A stretch of 64,000 nt of DNA from an uncultured Pseudomonadota bacterium (GCA_902762295.1 CACWNX010000001.1:276702-340701), one strand, 5' to 3'. Shown: positions 45,453 through 55,953, counted from the stretch's first letter. Notes: a model not told the origin generated them from the sequence alone. A program made the numbers and translations.

Positions 45453-47687
45453 TTATTTTTTCCTAAATCTTTTTGTTGTTTTTTTATTATTTATCAGATC
45501 TATTGCTGTATCTAAATCTGGTTGTTCTTTTACACTAACATTCACACGATTAGATGAAATATATGCACCATAGCGCCCGGTTGGATAAAAATAAATCATT
45601 TTATCGGTTTCTGGATTTTTTCCAATTTCAATCGGTTCAATTTTCTTTTTTTCACCAGATAATAATTCGCGTGCAATTTCCAGTGTTATTGTTTCTGAAT
45701 TATATTTTTTCGCAGATGCATTTTTTGTCCCATCGGTCACATATGGACCAAATTTTCCAATTTTAAATGAAATACCATCACCAAGTTCTTTTGGTTCGTT
45801 TTTATTTTGTTCATTTGTTTTTTCATCTGTTGAATTTAATCGCATAGTATAATCACATTTTGGATAATTTTCACATCCAACAAATGGACCGAATTTTGAA
45901 AGTTTTATCCCAAGTTTTCCACCACATTTTGGACATTTATCATTACCATCAGAAAACAAATGCTTATTCATAAAATCATTTATATTATCAATAATATCTG
46001 TTGTTTTTACATCGCGTGCACCAGAAATCATCGTTTTAGTATCATCCCAGAATTCATTCAACGCATTTAATTTTTTTATTTTCCCATTTGAAACATCATC
46101 CAAAGTATCTTCGGTTTTTGCGGTAAAGTTTACATCAACCAAATCTGCAAAATATTTTGCCAGGTATGCGGCAATTACCCACCCCCCAGATGTTGGATGA
46201 AAACGACGCTGTTTGTCTTGTTCAACATATTTACGGTCAACAATTGTTGACATAATTGTTGCATATGTTGATGGTCGCCCTATCCCAAGTTCTTCTAATT
46301 TTTTAACCAGTGATGCCTCGGTATATCGCGCCGGTGGTTGTGTAAAGTGTTGTTCGGGCAAAATTTCAGAAATATTTACATTATCGCCAATATTCATCGG
46401 TGGTAATTTTGTATCCAATTCATCATCTGAATCATCTTTATCTTCGGTATATATTTTCATAAACCCATCAAAGGTCCGTGTTGTACCAACCGCATGAAAT
46501 GTTGCAATTTTATTTTCTGATAAAATATCAACAGAAACAGAATCAAATTCTGCATTTGTCATTTGACATGCGATTGTCCGTTTCCATATTAAATCATAAA
46601 GTTTTTTCTCGTCCCCGGACAGTTCATTATTTGCACCGTCAAAATGTGTTGGACGAATTGCTTCGTGTGCTTCCTGGGCATTTTTAGATTTTGTTACATA
46701 AACATTTGGTGATTTTGGCAAAAATTTATCACCATAATTTTTTTTAATAAATTCGCGAATTTCACCAACTGCATCAACCGACAGATTAGTTGCATCGGTA
46801 CGCATATATGTAATAAACCCATTTTCATACAGTTTTTGTGCAACCGACATGGTTTTTTTAGAACTGAAATAAAGTTTACGCGCCGCTTCTTGTTGTAATG
46901 TACTGGTTGTAAAAGGCGCATACGGTTTGTGTGAAACTTTCTTTTTTTCAATATTTGAAACCGTTGCATTGAATGGAGTTTTTAATTTTGATAAGACATT
47001 ATCAACATCACTTTTGTTTTTTAATGTCATTTTTTCTATTTTTTTACCATCAAAACGGGTCAAATTTGCATTAAATGATTTTTTTGCGGTATCACAATTT
47101 GCCGCAACAGACCAATATTCATCGGCAACAAAATTTTCAATTTCGCGTTCACGGTCAACAACCAATTTAACCGCCACCGACTGTACACGACCGGCCGACC
47201 GCCCAAGGTTTCGCCGCCACAACAGTGGTGAAATTTCAAAACCAATTAAATAATCCAGTGCGCGACGAACCAAATACGCGTCAACCAAATCTGAATCTAT
47301 ATCGCGTGGATGTTCAATTGCGTCCATAACGGCACGTCGCGTAATTTCATGAAATGCAACACGATATACCGGTATTTTTCCAAGTAATTTTTTTGAATTT
47401 AATATATCCAGTATATGCCATGCGATTGCTTCCCCTTCGCGGTCCGGATCGGATGCCAGGTAAACTGCATCGGCTTTTTTAACATTATCGGTAATAAGTT
47501 TTATTTGTTTTTCTTTGCCAGGCATAATCTGCCAACGCATATCAAAATTATGTTCTGTATCAACACTGCCATTTTCAGGGACTAAATCACGCACATGACC
47601 AACAGATGCAATAACATGCCAATCATGTCCCAAATATTTTTCAATTGTTTTCGCCTTTGATGGAGATTCTACAATCATTAATTTCAT
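45453..47687 (-). CDS. topA: DNA topoisomerase I
   Basis: 744 residues. It has N-terminal Toprim motifs (MIVESPSKAKTIEKYLG; LASDPDREGEAIAWH), the active-site Tyr segment (GFITYMRTDATNLS), one zinc ribbon (CPKCGGKLGIKLSKFG ... CENYPKCDY) and topoisomerase C-terminal repeats (KIGKFGPYVTDG, RYGAYIS). It relaxes negative supercoils. It sits 2 nt downstream of mrdB in the same operon as mreC and dnaG. Confidence 0.96.
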   Translation of the reverse strand: MKLMIVESPSKAKTIEKYLGHDWHVIASVGHVRDLVPENGSVDTEHNFDMRWQIMPGKEKQIKLITDNVKKADAVYLASDPDREGEAIAWHILDILNSKKLLGKIPVYRVAFHEITRRAVMDAIEHPRDIDSDLVDAYLVRRALDYLIGFEISPLLWRRNLGRSAGRVQSVAVKLVVDREREIENFVADEYWSVAANCDTAKKSFNANLTRFDGKKIEKMTLKNKSDVDNVLSKLKTPFNATVSNIEKKKVSHKPYAPFTTSTLQQEAARKLYFSSKKTMSVAQKLYENGFITYMRTDATNLSVDAVGEIREFIKKNYGDKFLPKSPNVYVTKSKNAQEAHEAIRPTHFDGANNELSGDEKKLYDLIWKRTIACQMTNAEFDSVSVDILSENKIATFHAVGTTRTFDGFMKIYTEDKDDSDDELDTKLPPMNIGDNVNISEILPEQHFTQPPARYTEASLVKKLEELGIGRPSTYATIMSTIVDRKYVEQDKQRRFHPTSGGWVIAAYLAKYFADLVDVNFTAKTEDTLDDVSNGKIKKLNALNEFWDDTKTMISGARDVKTTDIIDNINDFMNKHLFSDGNDKCPKCGGKLGIKLSKFGPFVGCENYPKCDYTMRLNSTDEKTNEQNKNEPKELGDGISFKIGKFGPYVTDGTKNASAKKYNSETITLEIARELLSGEKKKIEPIEIGKNPETDKMIYFYPTGRYGAYISSNRVNVSVKEQPDLDTAIDLINNKKTTKRFRKK

Positions 47688-47689
47688 TT

Positions 47690-48835
47690 TTAACTTCCTT
47701 TTGCCGATAATTGCTGGTCTTTATGTATATGGGCATTTTCACAAAGTCCAAATCCGAACATCAGTGACAGAAGACTGCTGCCACCGAACGACATCAGTGG
47801 TAATGGCACACCAACCGTCGGTATCAGACCAAGAACCATAGATATATTTATAAAATAATAAATGAAAAAGTTCAACATAAAACCAAAACAAACCAGTTGT
47901 CCGAACCGATTTCGGCATGTTTTCGCCATCCAAAACAATATTGCAACGATTATTGTATAAAGTGCCAATATGAAAAATGCTCCAAAAAAACCAAATTCTT
48001 CACCAAGCATAGTGAATATAAAATCGGTCTGTTTTTCCGGTAAAAACGATTGTTGAGACTGGGAACCTTTCATATAGCCTTTACCGGTCAAGCCGCCACT
48101 GCCAAATGCGATTTTTGCCTGGTTTATCTGATACCCGGCACCGCGTGCATCTCGGTCAGGATTTATAAATGTTATAACACGGTCGCGTTGATATTGGTGC
48201 ATTCCACCAAACCAGACAACAGGTGCCGCCATTACCGCAAGTATTGCACCAATAATAAACCATTTTTTATTTGCACCGACTATATAAAACATACCAACCG
48301 TAATCATCGCAATAGACATCGCGGTTCCTAAATCAGGCTGGATAACAATTAAACCAAACGGTATCAGCATCATTAGTGCCGGGGCGATATAGTTCTTAAA
48401 TTTGCTTAAATCCACAGAATTCATCCATGCAAAATATCGTGCCAATGCAACGACCAACGCTATTTTGAATAATTCAGATGGCTGGATATGTATAAAGCCA
48501 AGATTTAACCAGCGCTGTGCACCCATACCTGTGTGTCCAAAGAATGTCACCATAATAATCATTATCAGTGCAATCGCGTAAATAATATATGCCGATTTTA
48601 TCCAAAGTTTTATATTCGTAAACGCCGCAATCACAAACACACCAAATCCAATAATTATTTTAAATAATTGCGATAATGCAAATGGTTGCCATGAACCACC
48701 ACCGGCGGAATACAGTATTACTTCGGATACAATTAAAACCAAACACATTGGCACAAACATCGCCCATGAAAAACGCCCCATGCGTTCAGATATGGTCATC
48801 ATATTCGCATTTGAAACGCGTGTTTGTCGTGTCAT
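47690..48835 (-). CDS. mrdB: Rod-shape glycosyltransferase RodA (MrdB)
   Basis: 381 residues with about ten membrane helices of the SEDS family. It has the periplasmic loop catalytic Asp motif (HQYQRDRVITFINPDRD), IQPSELFKIALV, IVIQPDLGTAMSIAMI and the C-terminal VGVPLPLMSFGGSSLL. RodA polymerises glycan strands for cell elongation with PBP2. It lies 3 nt after mrdA. Confidence 0.95.
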   Translation of the reverse strand: MTRQTRVSNANMMTISERMGRFSWAMFVPMCLVLIVSEVILYSAGGGSWQPFALSQLFKIIIGFGVFVIAAFTNIKLWIKSAYIIYAIALIMIIMVTFFGHTGMGAQRWLNLGFIHIQPSELFKIALVVALARYFAWMNSVDLSKFKNYIAPALMMLIPFGLIVIQPDLGTAMSIAMITVGMFYIVGANKKWFIIGAILAVMAAPVVWFGGMHQYQRDRVITFINPDRDARGAGYQINQAKIAFGSGGLTGKGYMKGSQSQQSFLPEKQTDFIFTMLGEEFGFFGAFFILALYTIIVAILFWMAKTCRNRFGQLVCFGFMLNFFIYYFINISMVLGLIPTVGVPLPLMSFGGSSLLSLMFGFGLCENAHIHKDQQLSAKGS

Positions 48836-48838
48836 TTT

Positions 48839-50611
48839 TTATCCGTTTTCTAAAATTTCTTTCATTGCGGCGGCGGCTGTGCGTGCAGCACTGCCACTGG
48901 ATCCAGAATGTTCGGTAATTACGCATACAGCGTATTTTGGCGCATTGGTTGGTGCATATCCAACAAACAATCCATGATTACGCATATTCCATTGCAGTTG
49001 TTCGTTTGTTAAAACACCCGATATTCGTTCGGCGCGTGAAATACTGCGAACTTGGGATGTTCCAGTTTTTCCAGCCATTTTTGCACCATTTACATTTATC
49101 GCACTGCCAGATGCGGTCCCACCTTTTTTTGTGACTTCTTCTAATCCAGTTAACACAAATTTTAAGTTTTTTTCTTGCAACCCAAGTTTTTTAAATGTGA
49201 TTTTTTTATCTGTTTTTATCAGATTTGGTACAACGCGTTTATTTGATGCAACACGCGCCATCATCACTGCCAGTTGCATACAGTTTACTAATATAAATCC
49301 CTGGCCAATCCCAGAAATAATTGTATCGCCATGAACCCAACGCGAACCAATATTTGATTCTTTCCATTTTCGGTCAGGTATAACCCCCGGCATTTGTTTT
49401 GTTATAATATCATCCATATATTTTTCGGTCATCCCAAGGCGAATTGCCATGTTTTTTATTGCATCTATGCCAATTTTTAATGCCAACTGATAGAAATAAA
49501 TATCGCACGAATGTTTTAATGCACCAACCAGGTCAACCCGACCGTGTCCTTTGTGTTCCCAACAGTGATACCGTCGGTCACCATAGTCCCAATACCCCGG
49601 ACAAAAAACAGTTTCTTTTGGTGTTATTGCACCCGCCTCTAATGCCGCCAATGCAACAATAATTTTGAATGTTGAACCTGGTGGATACAAACCTTCAAAT
49701 ACTTTATTCATAAACGGTTTTGCAAAATCACTGCGCAGACCGGCAATATATTCTTCGGAATCATCACCCGAAAAATTATTCGGGTCAAAACTTGGGGTGG
49801 AAACCATTGCTAACACATTCCCGGTTTCTATATCAAGCACAACACCACACCCAGATTTATGTAATGTTAATGAATCGTAAAGTTTTCTTTGTAATGAATC
49901 ATTTATGGTTGTTTGAATATCATTACCAATAATAGATGGTTTATATTGTTTTTTGTCTTCGCCGGTTACACGTCCAACCGCATTTGTTATCATAACTGTC
50001 TGACCCGGAACCCCGGCAAGTTTATCATTAAACCGTTTTTCAATTCCGGTAATTCCGGTCGTATAAAATGGTGCATTCGCAACCGGTTTATCGGGCGCAC
50101 CGACATAACCAAAAAATTGTGCACCCGCCGGCCCAAGTTCATATACGCGTGCATACCCGCTGGTCACATGTAATCCATCAAGGTTCTTTGCTTGCAGTCC
50201 CGCGAGTGTGTTCCAATCGGTGTTTTCACTTACCAAAACGGGTTGAAATTTTTGCTGTTTTTTTATACGAGTCCATATTTTTTTTATGCGTTTTTCCGAC
50301 AGTTTTAAATCATTTGCAACAATATCAACCAGGTTTTCTAAATCATCGGTTTCTTCGGGAATTATATATATACGATATATCGGCGAATCATGCGATATTG
50401 CTACACCACTGCGTGACAGTATTTTACCCCGTTCCGGCATATTCATTTGAATTCTGAATGAATTATTTTCACTTTGTTTTTTATAGTTGTTATAGCCAAA
50501 AACCTGCATTTGCAACATACGCATAACCAATACAGATGTCAAAATCATACCAGATGTTAAAAACAATGCACTGCGGCGGTCAAAAATTTGTGATATTTCG
50601 GTGTCAATCAT
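48839..50611 (-). CDS. mrdA: Penicillin-binding protein 2 (MrdA)
   Basis: 590 residues. An N-terminal membrane anchor (about 14-34) is followed by a pedestal domain and the transpeptidase domain with the motifs STFK (PPGSTFKIIVALA), SCD (KHSCDIYF) and KTGTS (AGKTGTSQV). It cross-links peptidoglycan in elongation together with RodA. The gene overlaps mreD by 8 nt. Confidence 0.95.
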   Translation of the reverse strand: MIDTEISQIFDRRSALFLTSGMILTSVLVMRMLQMQVFGYNNYKKQSENNSFRIQMNMPERGKILSRSGVAISHDSPIYRIYIIPEETDDLENLVDIVANDLKLSEKRIKKIWTRIKKQQKFQPVLVSENTDWNTLAGLQAKNLDGLHVTSGYARVYELGPAGAQFFGYVGAPDKPVANAPFYTTGITGIEKRFNDKLAGVPGQTVMITNAVGRVTGEDKKQYKPSIIGNDIQTTINDSLQRKLYDSLTLHKSGCGVVLDIETGNVLAMVSTPSFDPNNFSGDDSEEYIAGLRSDFAKPFMNKVFEGLYPPGSTFKIIVALAALEAGAITPKETVFCPGYWDYGDRRYHCWEHKGHGRVDLVGALKHSCDIYFYQLALKIGIDAIKNMAIRLGMTEKYMDDIITKQMPGVIPDRKWKESNIGSRWVHGDTIISGIGQGFILVNCMQLAVMMARVASNKRVVPNLIKTDKKITFKKLGLQEKNLKFVLTGLEEVTKKGGTASGSAINVNGAKMAGKTGTSQVRSISRAERISGVLTNEQLQWNMRNHGLFVGYAPTNAPKYAVCVITEHSGSSGSAARTAAAAMKEILENG

Positions 50612-51059
50612 CTTGTGCCGCCTTTAACAGTATGGTTATTGGAATATACATTAAAGATGTGGTTATAAATATCAACACCCCAGATAATAAATTTGCCAAT
50701 CCTATATGTCCGATTGTGATAAAAAATATGATTAAACCAAAGAACAGCATAAATGCGTATACACCGTTTCTGTTCGTATGTGTCAAATCTATAAAATTTT
50801 GAATATTTATAACCGCATAGTAGATACAATAACAAATTGTCCACATTAAAACGGTATTAAATTTATAATCCAGCAAGAAACAAAACAATATTGCGAACGG
50901 TGTAAAGTATGGCACCGGCCTAATAAACGAACAATAAAATATTGGTATCACAGATAACACACCGGCGGGGTTTAACCATGGCACAGAAAGCCGCCACAAT
51001 GCGACCGTAAATAAGAACGGAAAAATTTTGCGTAAAATATCAATAACAATTTTTCTCAT
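50604..51059 (-). CDS. mreD: Rod-shape protein MreD
   Basis: 151 residues with four to five membrane helices and no enzymatic motif, as in MreD. It stands between mreC (4-nt overlap) and mrdA (8-nt overlap) in the canonical order. It stabilises the elongasome at the inner membrane. The sequence itself is poorly conserved, so the name rests partly on gene order. Confidence 0.85.
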   Translation of the reverse strand: MRKIVIDILRKIFPFLFTVALWRLSVPWLNPAGVLSVIPIFYCSFIRPVPYFTPFAILFCFLLDYKFNTVLMWTICYCIYYAVINIQNFIDLTHTNRNGVYAFMLFFGLIIFFITIGHIGLANLLSGVLIFITTSLMYIPITILLKAAQDD

Positions 51060-51880
51060 TTATACTTACCCTGGTCGGTATTGAATTTTAAAACCATTAC
51101 ACGCGAAACTTTTGCAGGGGTTATTACATCAACATCTGATGTGTTTAACATTGTTCCGATATAAATATCCGGTGGTAATATTCCGCTGATACTACTGGTT
51201 AATAATTTTACCCCGGTCGATGGTTGAAACTTTGGATCACTGAAAAAACCAATTGTTGGGTTTGATGAACCATTACCATGAATAAATCCATAAACCTCGG
51301 ACCCGGCAATTCGCACAGCAATGTTTGTATTTGAATCGGTCAATGCGCGCACACGCGAAAAATCTTTACCGGCATCTATGATTGTTCCAACCAGTGTATT
51401 TTCAACGGATATAACCGCCATACCCGGTTCAATACCATCACTGTATCCACGATTTATCATAAATGTTTCATGATTCAGTGCGGAATTATCCAGTATCACA
51501 TCGGCAACAATATTTTCAAAATTTGAATTGCGTTTTACATCTAATTCGTGGGCCAACTTTTGATTTTCCAGTATCGCAATATCACAGTCTTGATTTTTTG
51601 ATAGTTCATTTTGCAACATTGCGCGCAGTTCTTCGTTTTCTTGTTCAAGTTTAGAAATATCATGAATTTTTCGGAAAAAACGCCCACCCGCCCGCAGTGG
51701 CCATGTAATAAAATCACCAAAACCATCTGCAATTGGCATCATAACATGCGCAGCACCGTTCATTATCCGGTAATCAGGCTTTGCCACAATCAGATATATC
51801 ACAGTAAATGGTAAAATCGCCGCGACAATGGCGGATTTTATAATTGTGTGCATTCTGGAAGATATCTTTTTCGGGTTCAT
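51056..51880 (-). CDS. mreC: Rod-shape protein MreC
   Basis: 274 residues. A membrane helix (about 13-30), a coiled coil (about 70-105, LEQENEELRAMLQNELSK) and the two-barrel periplasmic domain (NRGYSDGIEPGMAVIS, GTIIDAGKDFSRVRALTD). MreC activates the PBP2-RodA synthase. It begins the seven-gene operon that ends with dnaG. mreB is not in the window. Confidence 0.93.
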   Translation of the reverse strand: MNPKKISSRMHTIIKSAIVAAILPFTVIYLIVAKPDYRIMNGAAHVMMPIADGFGDFITWPLRAGGRFFRKIHDISKLEQENEELRAMLQNELSKNQDCDIAILENQKLAHELDVKRNSNFENIVADVILDNSALNHETFMINRGYSDGIEPGMAVISVENTLVGTIIDAGKDFSRVRALTDSNTNIAVRIAGSEVYGFIHGNGSSNPTIGFFSDPKFQPSTGVKLLTSSISGILPPDIYIGTMLNTSDVDVITPAKVSRVMVLKFNTDQGKYK

Positions 51881-51889
51881 GTTATGGTC

Positions 51890-51918
51890 AGTTTAAACAC
51901 AAAAGAACGAATATTCAA
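51890..51918 (-). promoter_or_regulatory. Promoter of the mreC-dnaG operon
   Basis: Minus strand TTGAAT (51913-51918), a 17-nt spacer and TAAACT (51890-51895), then 9 nt to the mreC ATG and no Shine-Dalgarno site: a nearly leaderless transcript. Confidence 0.5.
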
Positions 51919-52018
51919 TAAAAACTTGATTTTTCATTTATTTGTGTCAAAATACTGCCGTTAAACGGTTCAAAATGGCAAAGGCATTGCCATCAGGACC
52001 TAGCAAAAAGAGGTAAAA

Positions 52019-52222
52019 ATGCCAAAATTAAAAACAAAGTCATACTTAAAGAAGCGTGCATCTGTTACGGCCACTGGAAAAATCCGTGTCGCCAGAAATG
52101 CCCACAAAAAATTGCTGCGTAAAAAGTCTGCCCGTGCGAATAACGCGGGATCAAAGCCGCAGTATCTGAACGATAACATGGTCGGCCAGGCGAAAATCTT
52201 GGCACCGTATGGTTTGAAATAA
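52019..52222 (+). CDS. rpmI: Ribosomal protein L35 (bL35)
   Basis: 67 residues with the L35 pattern: MPKLKTKSYLKKR, ASVTATGKIRVARNAHKKLL, then YLNDNMVGQAKILAPYGLK. An AGAGG site lies before the ATG. The 60-nt leader contains a small GGCA...TGCC hairpin. It is followed 12 nt later by rplT, the standard pair. Confidence 0.97.
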   Translation: MPKLKTKSYLKKRASVTATGKIRVARNAHKKLLRKKSARANNAGSKPQYLNDNMVGQAKILAPYGLK

Positions 52223-52234
52223 TGGGGGTTTATT

Positions 52235-52600
52235 ATGGCAAGGGTAAAACGTGGAACAACAGTTCGTCAAAAACACAATAAAATTCTGGAACACGCCAAA
52301 GGCTTTCTTGGTCGTCACAGCACTACATATCGTGCCGCGCGTGAAAAGTCAGAAAAGGCAGGTCAGTATGCATACCGCGACCGTCGCACCAAAAAACGCG
52401 ATTTTCGCAGTCTGTGGATTGTTCGTATTAATGCCGCGGTTCGTCCGGCCGGTATTACATACAGCCAATTTATGAACGGTCTGCGCAAGGCAGGTATTGA
52501 ACTGGATCGCAAAGTTTTGGCGGAAATGGCGTATGCAGGTGATGCAAATTTCGCAAAACTGATTGAAACATCAAAACGATTTATTGCCGGGGATAAATAA
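52235..52600 (+). CDS. rplT: Ribosomal protein L20 (bL20)
   Basis: 121 residues: [20 protein letters not shown], the basic N-terminal arm, then the globular [23 protein letters not shown] domain. L20 nucleates 50S assembly and represses its own operon in many bacteria. pheS and pheT follow, an order conserved with enterobacteria. Confidence 0.97.
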   Translation: MARVKRGTTVRQKHNKILEHAKGFLGRHSTTYRAAREKSEKAGQYAYRDRRTKKRDFRSLWIVRINAAVRPAGITYSQFMNGLRKAGIELDRKVLAEMAYAGDANFAKLIETSKRFIAGDK

Positions 52601-52637
52601 AACCCTTGGCGGCGGATTGTTTTTTGTTTATGATTAT

Positions 52638-52657
52638 GGGGCCGCGTATGCGACCCC
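52638..52657 (+). terminator. Hairpin between rplT and pheS, possible attenuator
   Basis: GGGGCCGC-GTAT-GCGACCCC pairs 7 of 8 positions. AT-rich sequence follows but there is no long U-run. A Phe-codon leader peptide like that of enterobacterial pheST cannot be supported here, only a TT(T)-rich stretch upstream without a good start. Confidence 0.35.
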
Positions 52658-52680
52658 GTATTTATTAAAAAGGTAAAATT

Positions 52681-53631
52681 ATGTTGAACGAAAAAATAAA
52701 GAATACAAAATCTTTGGATGAATTACAGGAACTTTATACCGCGACATTTGGTAAAAATGGCACAATGACCGCCAAATTGCGCGAAATGAAAAACTTGGAT
52801 AATGATGCGCGGGCGGAACTAAATCGTGAAAATACCGAACTGCGAGAATTATTCAAATCGCGCCAGGTGGAATTAGAAAATGCGGTCATGAATGCCGCAT
52901 TAGCAGGTGAAAAATTAGATGTTTCGTTGAATGCAGAACCTGAAAATCGTGGAACAATTCATCCATTGACCCAGAGTTTATATGAAATTTCTAGAATACT
53001 GGAATCTTTTGGATATTCCCATTATACTGGGCCAGAAATAGAAGATGATTGGCATAATTTTACTGCACTAAACACGCCATCGTATCATCCGGCGCGTGAT
53101 ATGCAAGATACTTTCTTTTTACCAAATGGTAATGTTATGCGCACACAAACATCGGCGATTCAGGTTCGTGCGATGGAATCAGATGGGGTGCCAATTAAAA
53201 TGTTTGGAACGGGTTCAACATATCGCAAAGAAATGGATGCAACGCATGGACCAATGTTTGGTCAAATAGAAGGTTTATACATAGATAAAGGTATAACATT
53301 ATCTGATTTGGTTGGTGATATACGCGCGTTTCTTAAAAAATTCTTTGAATTAGATAATGTTGAATTGCGTATTCGTCCGTCTTATTTCCCTTTTACCGAT
53401 CCCAGCATAGAGGTTGATATGAAATGGAATGGTGAAAAGTGGTTGGAAATAATGGGTGCAGGTATGGTTCATCCGAATGTTTTGCGTAATTGCGACATTG
53501 ACCCGGATAAATACCAAGGCTTTGCATTCGGTTTTGGTTGGGATAGATTGGCTATGCTGAAATATAACCTGCCGGATTTGCGCGATTTATATGGCAACGA
53601 TATTCGTTGGTTGAAAAGTACAGGTTTTTAA
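52681..53631 (+). CDS. pheS: Phenylalanyl-tRNA synthetase alpha subunit
   Basis: 316 residues, compact for PheS. An N-terminal coiled-coil region (about 1-85) is followed by the class II core: HPLTQSLYEI, motif 2 around RTQTSAIQVRAM, the Phe pocket GMVHPNVL and motif 3 GFAFGFGWDRLAMLKYN. With PheT it forms the heterotetramer that charges tRNA-Phe. Its AAGG site is close to the ATG. Confidence 0.96.
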   Translation: MLNEKIKNTKSLDELQELYTATFGKNGTMTAKLREMKNLDNDARAELNRENTELRELFKSRQVELENAVMNAALAGEKLDVSLNAEPENRGTIHPLTQSLYEISRILESFGYSHYTGPEIEDDWHNFTALNTPSYHPARDMQDTFFLPNGNVMRTQTSAIQVRAMESDGVPIKMFGTGSTYRKEMDATHGPMFGQIEGLYIDKGITLSDLVGDIRAFLKKFFELDNVELRIRPSYFPFTDPSIEVDMKWNGEKWLEIMGAGMVHPNVLRNCDIDPDKYQGFAFGFGWDRLAMLKYNLPDLRDLYGNDIRWLKSTGF

Positions 53632-53646
53632 TAATAGGGGAACAAA

Positions 53647-55953
53647 ATGAAATGGACATATGATTGGTTAAAAGATTATTTAAAAACAGATTTAAATGCG
53701 GAACAAATATCTGATACTCTGACACGCACAGGGCTAGAGGTTGAAGATTTAATTTCGCCAATTCCCCCAATCGCGGCAAAAATCGTGGAATGCAAACCCC
53801 ATGAAAACAGCGACCATTTGCATGTTTTAATGGTTGATGACGGTTCAGGAACCCTGCGTCAGGTTGTATGTGGTGCGCCAAATGTACGCGTTGGTATGAT
53901 TTCCGCACTTGCAGTACCGGGCTGTGTTATTGAAGGACACGAAATTCAATCAGGTAAATTGCGTGGCGTTGTTTCCGACGGTATGATGTGCAGTGGTCGT
54001 GAACTTGGCATAAATGATGACCACAGCGGTATTATTGAATTGCCAGAAAATACAAAAATTGGCACCCAGGTTATAGATTGTCCAACGGTCTTTGATGCGG
54101 GTATAACACCGAACAGACCCGATTATTTGGCGGTGCGTGGTGTTGCACGCGACCTGTCGGCGGCGGGTGCGGGTGAATATATTGAACCACATGATGAAAA
54201 ATTTGTGGTATCCGGTACTGCGCGCGGTGTAAACCTAAAAACCGATAAATGTCGTGCATATAAACTTGCAGAAATTCGCAATATCAAAATATCACCAAGT
54301 TCACAAAAAATCGCATCTCGTCTGCGTGCAATCGGTATAAATCCAAAGAACGCGCCAATAGATGCAACAAATTATATTTGCTATGACATGGCACAACCGA
54401 TGCATTGTTTTGATGCGGATGAAATCAACGGCGATATTACTGTGCGTATGGCAAAAAATGATGAAAAATTTGTTGATTTGTTTGGCACCGAACATGAATT
54501 AATTAATACAGACATTGTTGTTGCCGATGATGCGGGTATTCTCGCACTTGCGGGTGTGGTTGGTGGCGCGCGTGGTTGTACATCCGATAAAACAAAAAAT
54601 ATAATTTTAGAAAGCGCGTATTTTGACCCGGTATGTGTTCGTAAAACATCAAAGCGTCTTGGTATATCAACCGATGCATCATATCGTTATGAACGTGGTA
54701 TTGACCCAACAATAACCGGCCCTGCACTAATGTTTGCGATAAAAATAATTACGGATGCATGTGGTGGAAAAATTATTGGCTTGTCGGCGGCGGGTGATGA
54801 TTCACCAATGAATCCGGTAATTGAATATTCGCCTGATATATTTGTTAAAAAGACCGGCATAGAAATGTCCGATGAAGAAATGCAGAATATTTTAATGTGT
54901 CTTGGGTATGTTAGTAAAATGGATGGGAAAAAGTGGAAAATAACCGCACCATCATCGCGTGTTGATGTTCAAATACCCGAAACAGTCGTTGCCGATTTAA
55001 TTCGTATATATGGATATGAAAGAATCGCCCAAAATGATAAACATACAACCGGTGACGCAAAACCGTATGATGATTTTGAATTTGAAACAAAGAAATCTTT
55101 GGTTGCGCACGGTTTAAACGAGTGTCGGTCATATGGGTTTGGAAATTCCAAAATTGAAAGTTTGTTATCTGATAAAAAAACCGTGTCAGTTGCAAATCCA
55201 ATTATTTCTGATTTAGATACAGCGCGTAACTCGTTATTGGGAATTATGTTAAATGCGGTATCCGAGAATGAAAAACGCGGATATCCAGATTTGAATTTAT
55301 TTGAAATGGGAACGGTGTTTGATGGCGATATGCCGGGTGAACAACACACACAAATCTGTATAGTTCGCACCGGTGCAACATCGCCACGGCACTGGCAAAA
55401 ACGCAATCGCAATGTTGATATATATGATGTCAAGGCGGATATTGTTTCACTGCTGAACGGTCAAAACTTTACGATTGAAACGGAAAACCCGCCGCTTTGG
55501 GCGCACCCATATCGTTATGGAAGGGTTATGCAAGGCAAGAAAAAAATTGCCGAATTTGGTGAATTGCACCCATCGATTGCGAAAAAATTAAAAATCAAAA
55601 TAAATGTAGTCATTGGTATCGTTGAAAATATTGATGATTTACCACGCAAGGTTTTACCACGCAAACCAATTGTTATGCGTGAATTTCAACCGATTTCGCG
55701 CGATTTCGCATTCGTTGTACCAAAAGATTTCCCGGCGGAACAATTGGTTGCCGCGGCGCGCAGAGCATCAAATATAATTACCGATATTGTTGTATTTGAT
55801 TCGTTTGAAATGCCAGATGGTCAAAAATCTGTGGCGTTTACAACAACAATCGTGCCAATGGAAAAAATGTCAGAAAATGATTTAGCAAAATTGCACAGCG
55901 AGATAATCGCAGCGGTTGAAAAGAAATGCCCGGCAAAGGTTCGTGACAAATAA
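53647..55953 (+). CDS. pheT: Phenylalanyl-tRNA synthetase beta subunit
   Basis: 768 residues: a tRNA-binding (EMAP/OB) domain (about 40-150), the B3/B4 editing domain (about 205-370, APIDATNYICYDMAQPMHCFDADEI), B5 (about 395-465), the inactive class II core and a C-terminal ferredoxin-like anticodon domain (REFQPISRDFAFVVPKDFPAEQLV). It edits Tyr-tRNA-Phe and binds the tRNA. It starts 15 nt after pheS. Confidence 0.96.
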   Translation: MKWTYDWLKDYLKTDLNAEQISDTLTRTGLEVEDLISPIPPIAAKIVECKPHENSDHLHVLMVDDGSGTLRQVVCGAPNVRVGMISALAVPGCVIEGHEIQSGKLRGVVSDGMMCSGRELGINDDHSGIIELPENTKIGTQVIDCPTVFDAGITPNRPDYLAVRGVARDLSAAGAGEYIEPHDEKFVVSGTARGVNLKTDKCRAYKLAEIRNIKISPSSQKIASRLRAIGINPKNAPIDATNYICYDMAQPMHCFDADEINGDITVRMAKNDEKFVDLFGTEHELINTDIVVADDAGILALAGVVGGARGCTSDKTKNIILESAYFDPVCVRKTSKRLGISTDASYRYERGIDPTITGPALMFAIKIITDACGGKIIGLSAAGDDSPMNPVIEYSPDIFVKKTGIEMSDEEMQNILMCLGYVSKMDGKKWKITAPSSRVDVQIPETVVADLIRIYGYERIAQNDKHTTGDAKPYDDFEFETKKSLVAHGLNECRSYGFGNSKIESLLSDKKTVSVANPIISDLDTARNSLLGIMLNAVSENEKRGYPDLNLFEMGTVFDGDMPGEQHTQICIVRTGATSPRHWQKRNRNVDIYDVKADIVSLLNGQNFTIETENPPLWAHPYRYGRVMQGKKKIAEFGELHPSIAKKLKIKINVVIGIVENIDDLPRKVLPRKPIVMREFQPISRDFAFVVPKDFPAEQLVAAARRASNIITDIVVFDSFEMPDGQKSVAFTTTIVPMEKMSENDLAKLHSEIIAAVEKKCPAKVRDK

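Noticed and set aside
52600..52680. Phe leader peptide for pheST attenuation
   Set aside because: A hairpin is present, but only a TTG could start a frame through two Phe codons, and a terminator U-run is missing, so the claim is too weak.
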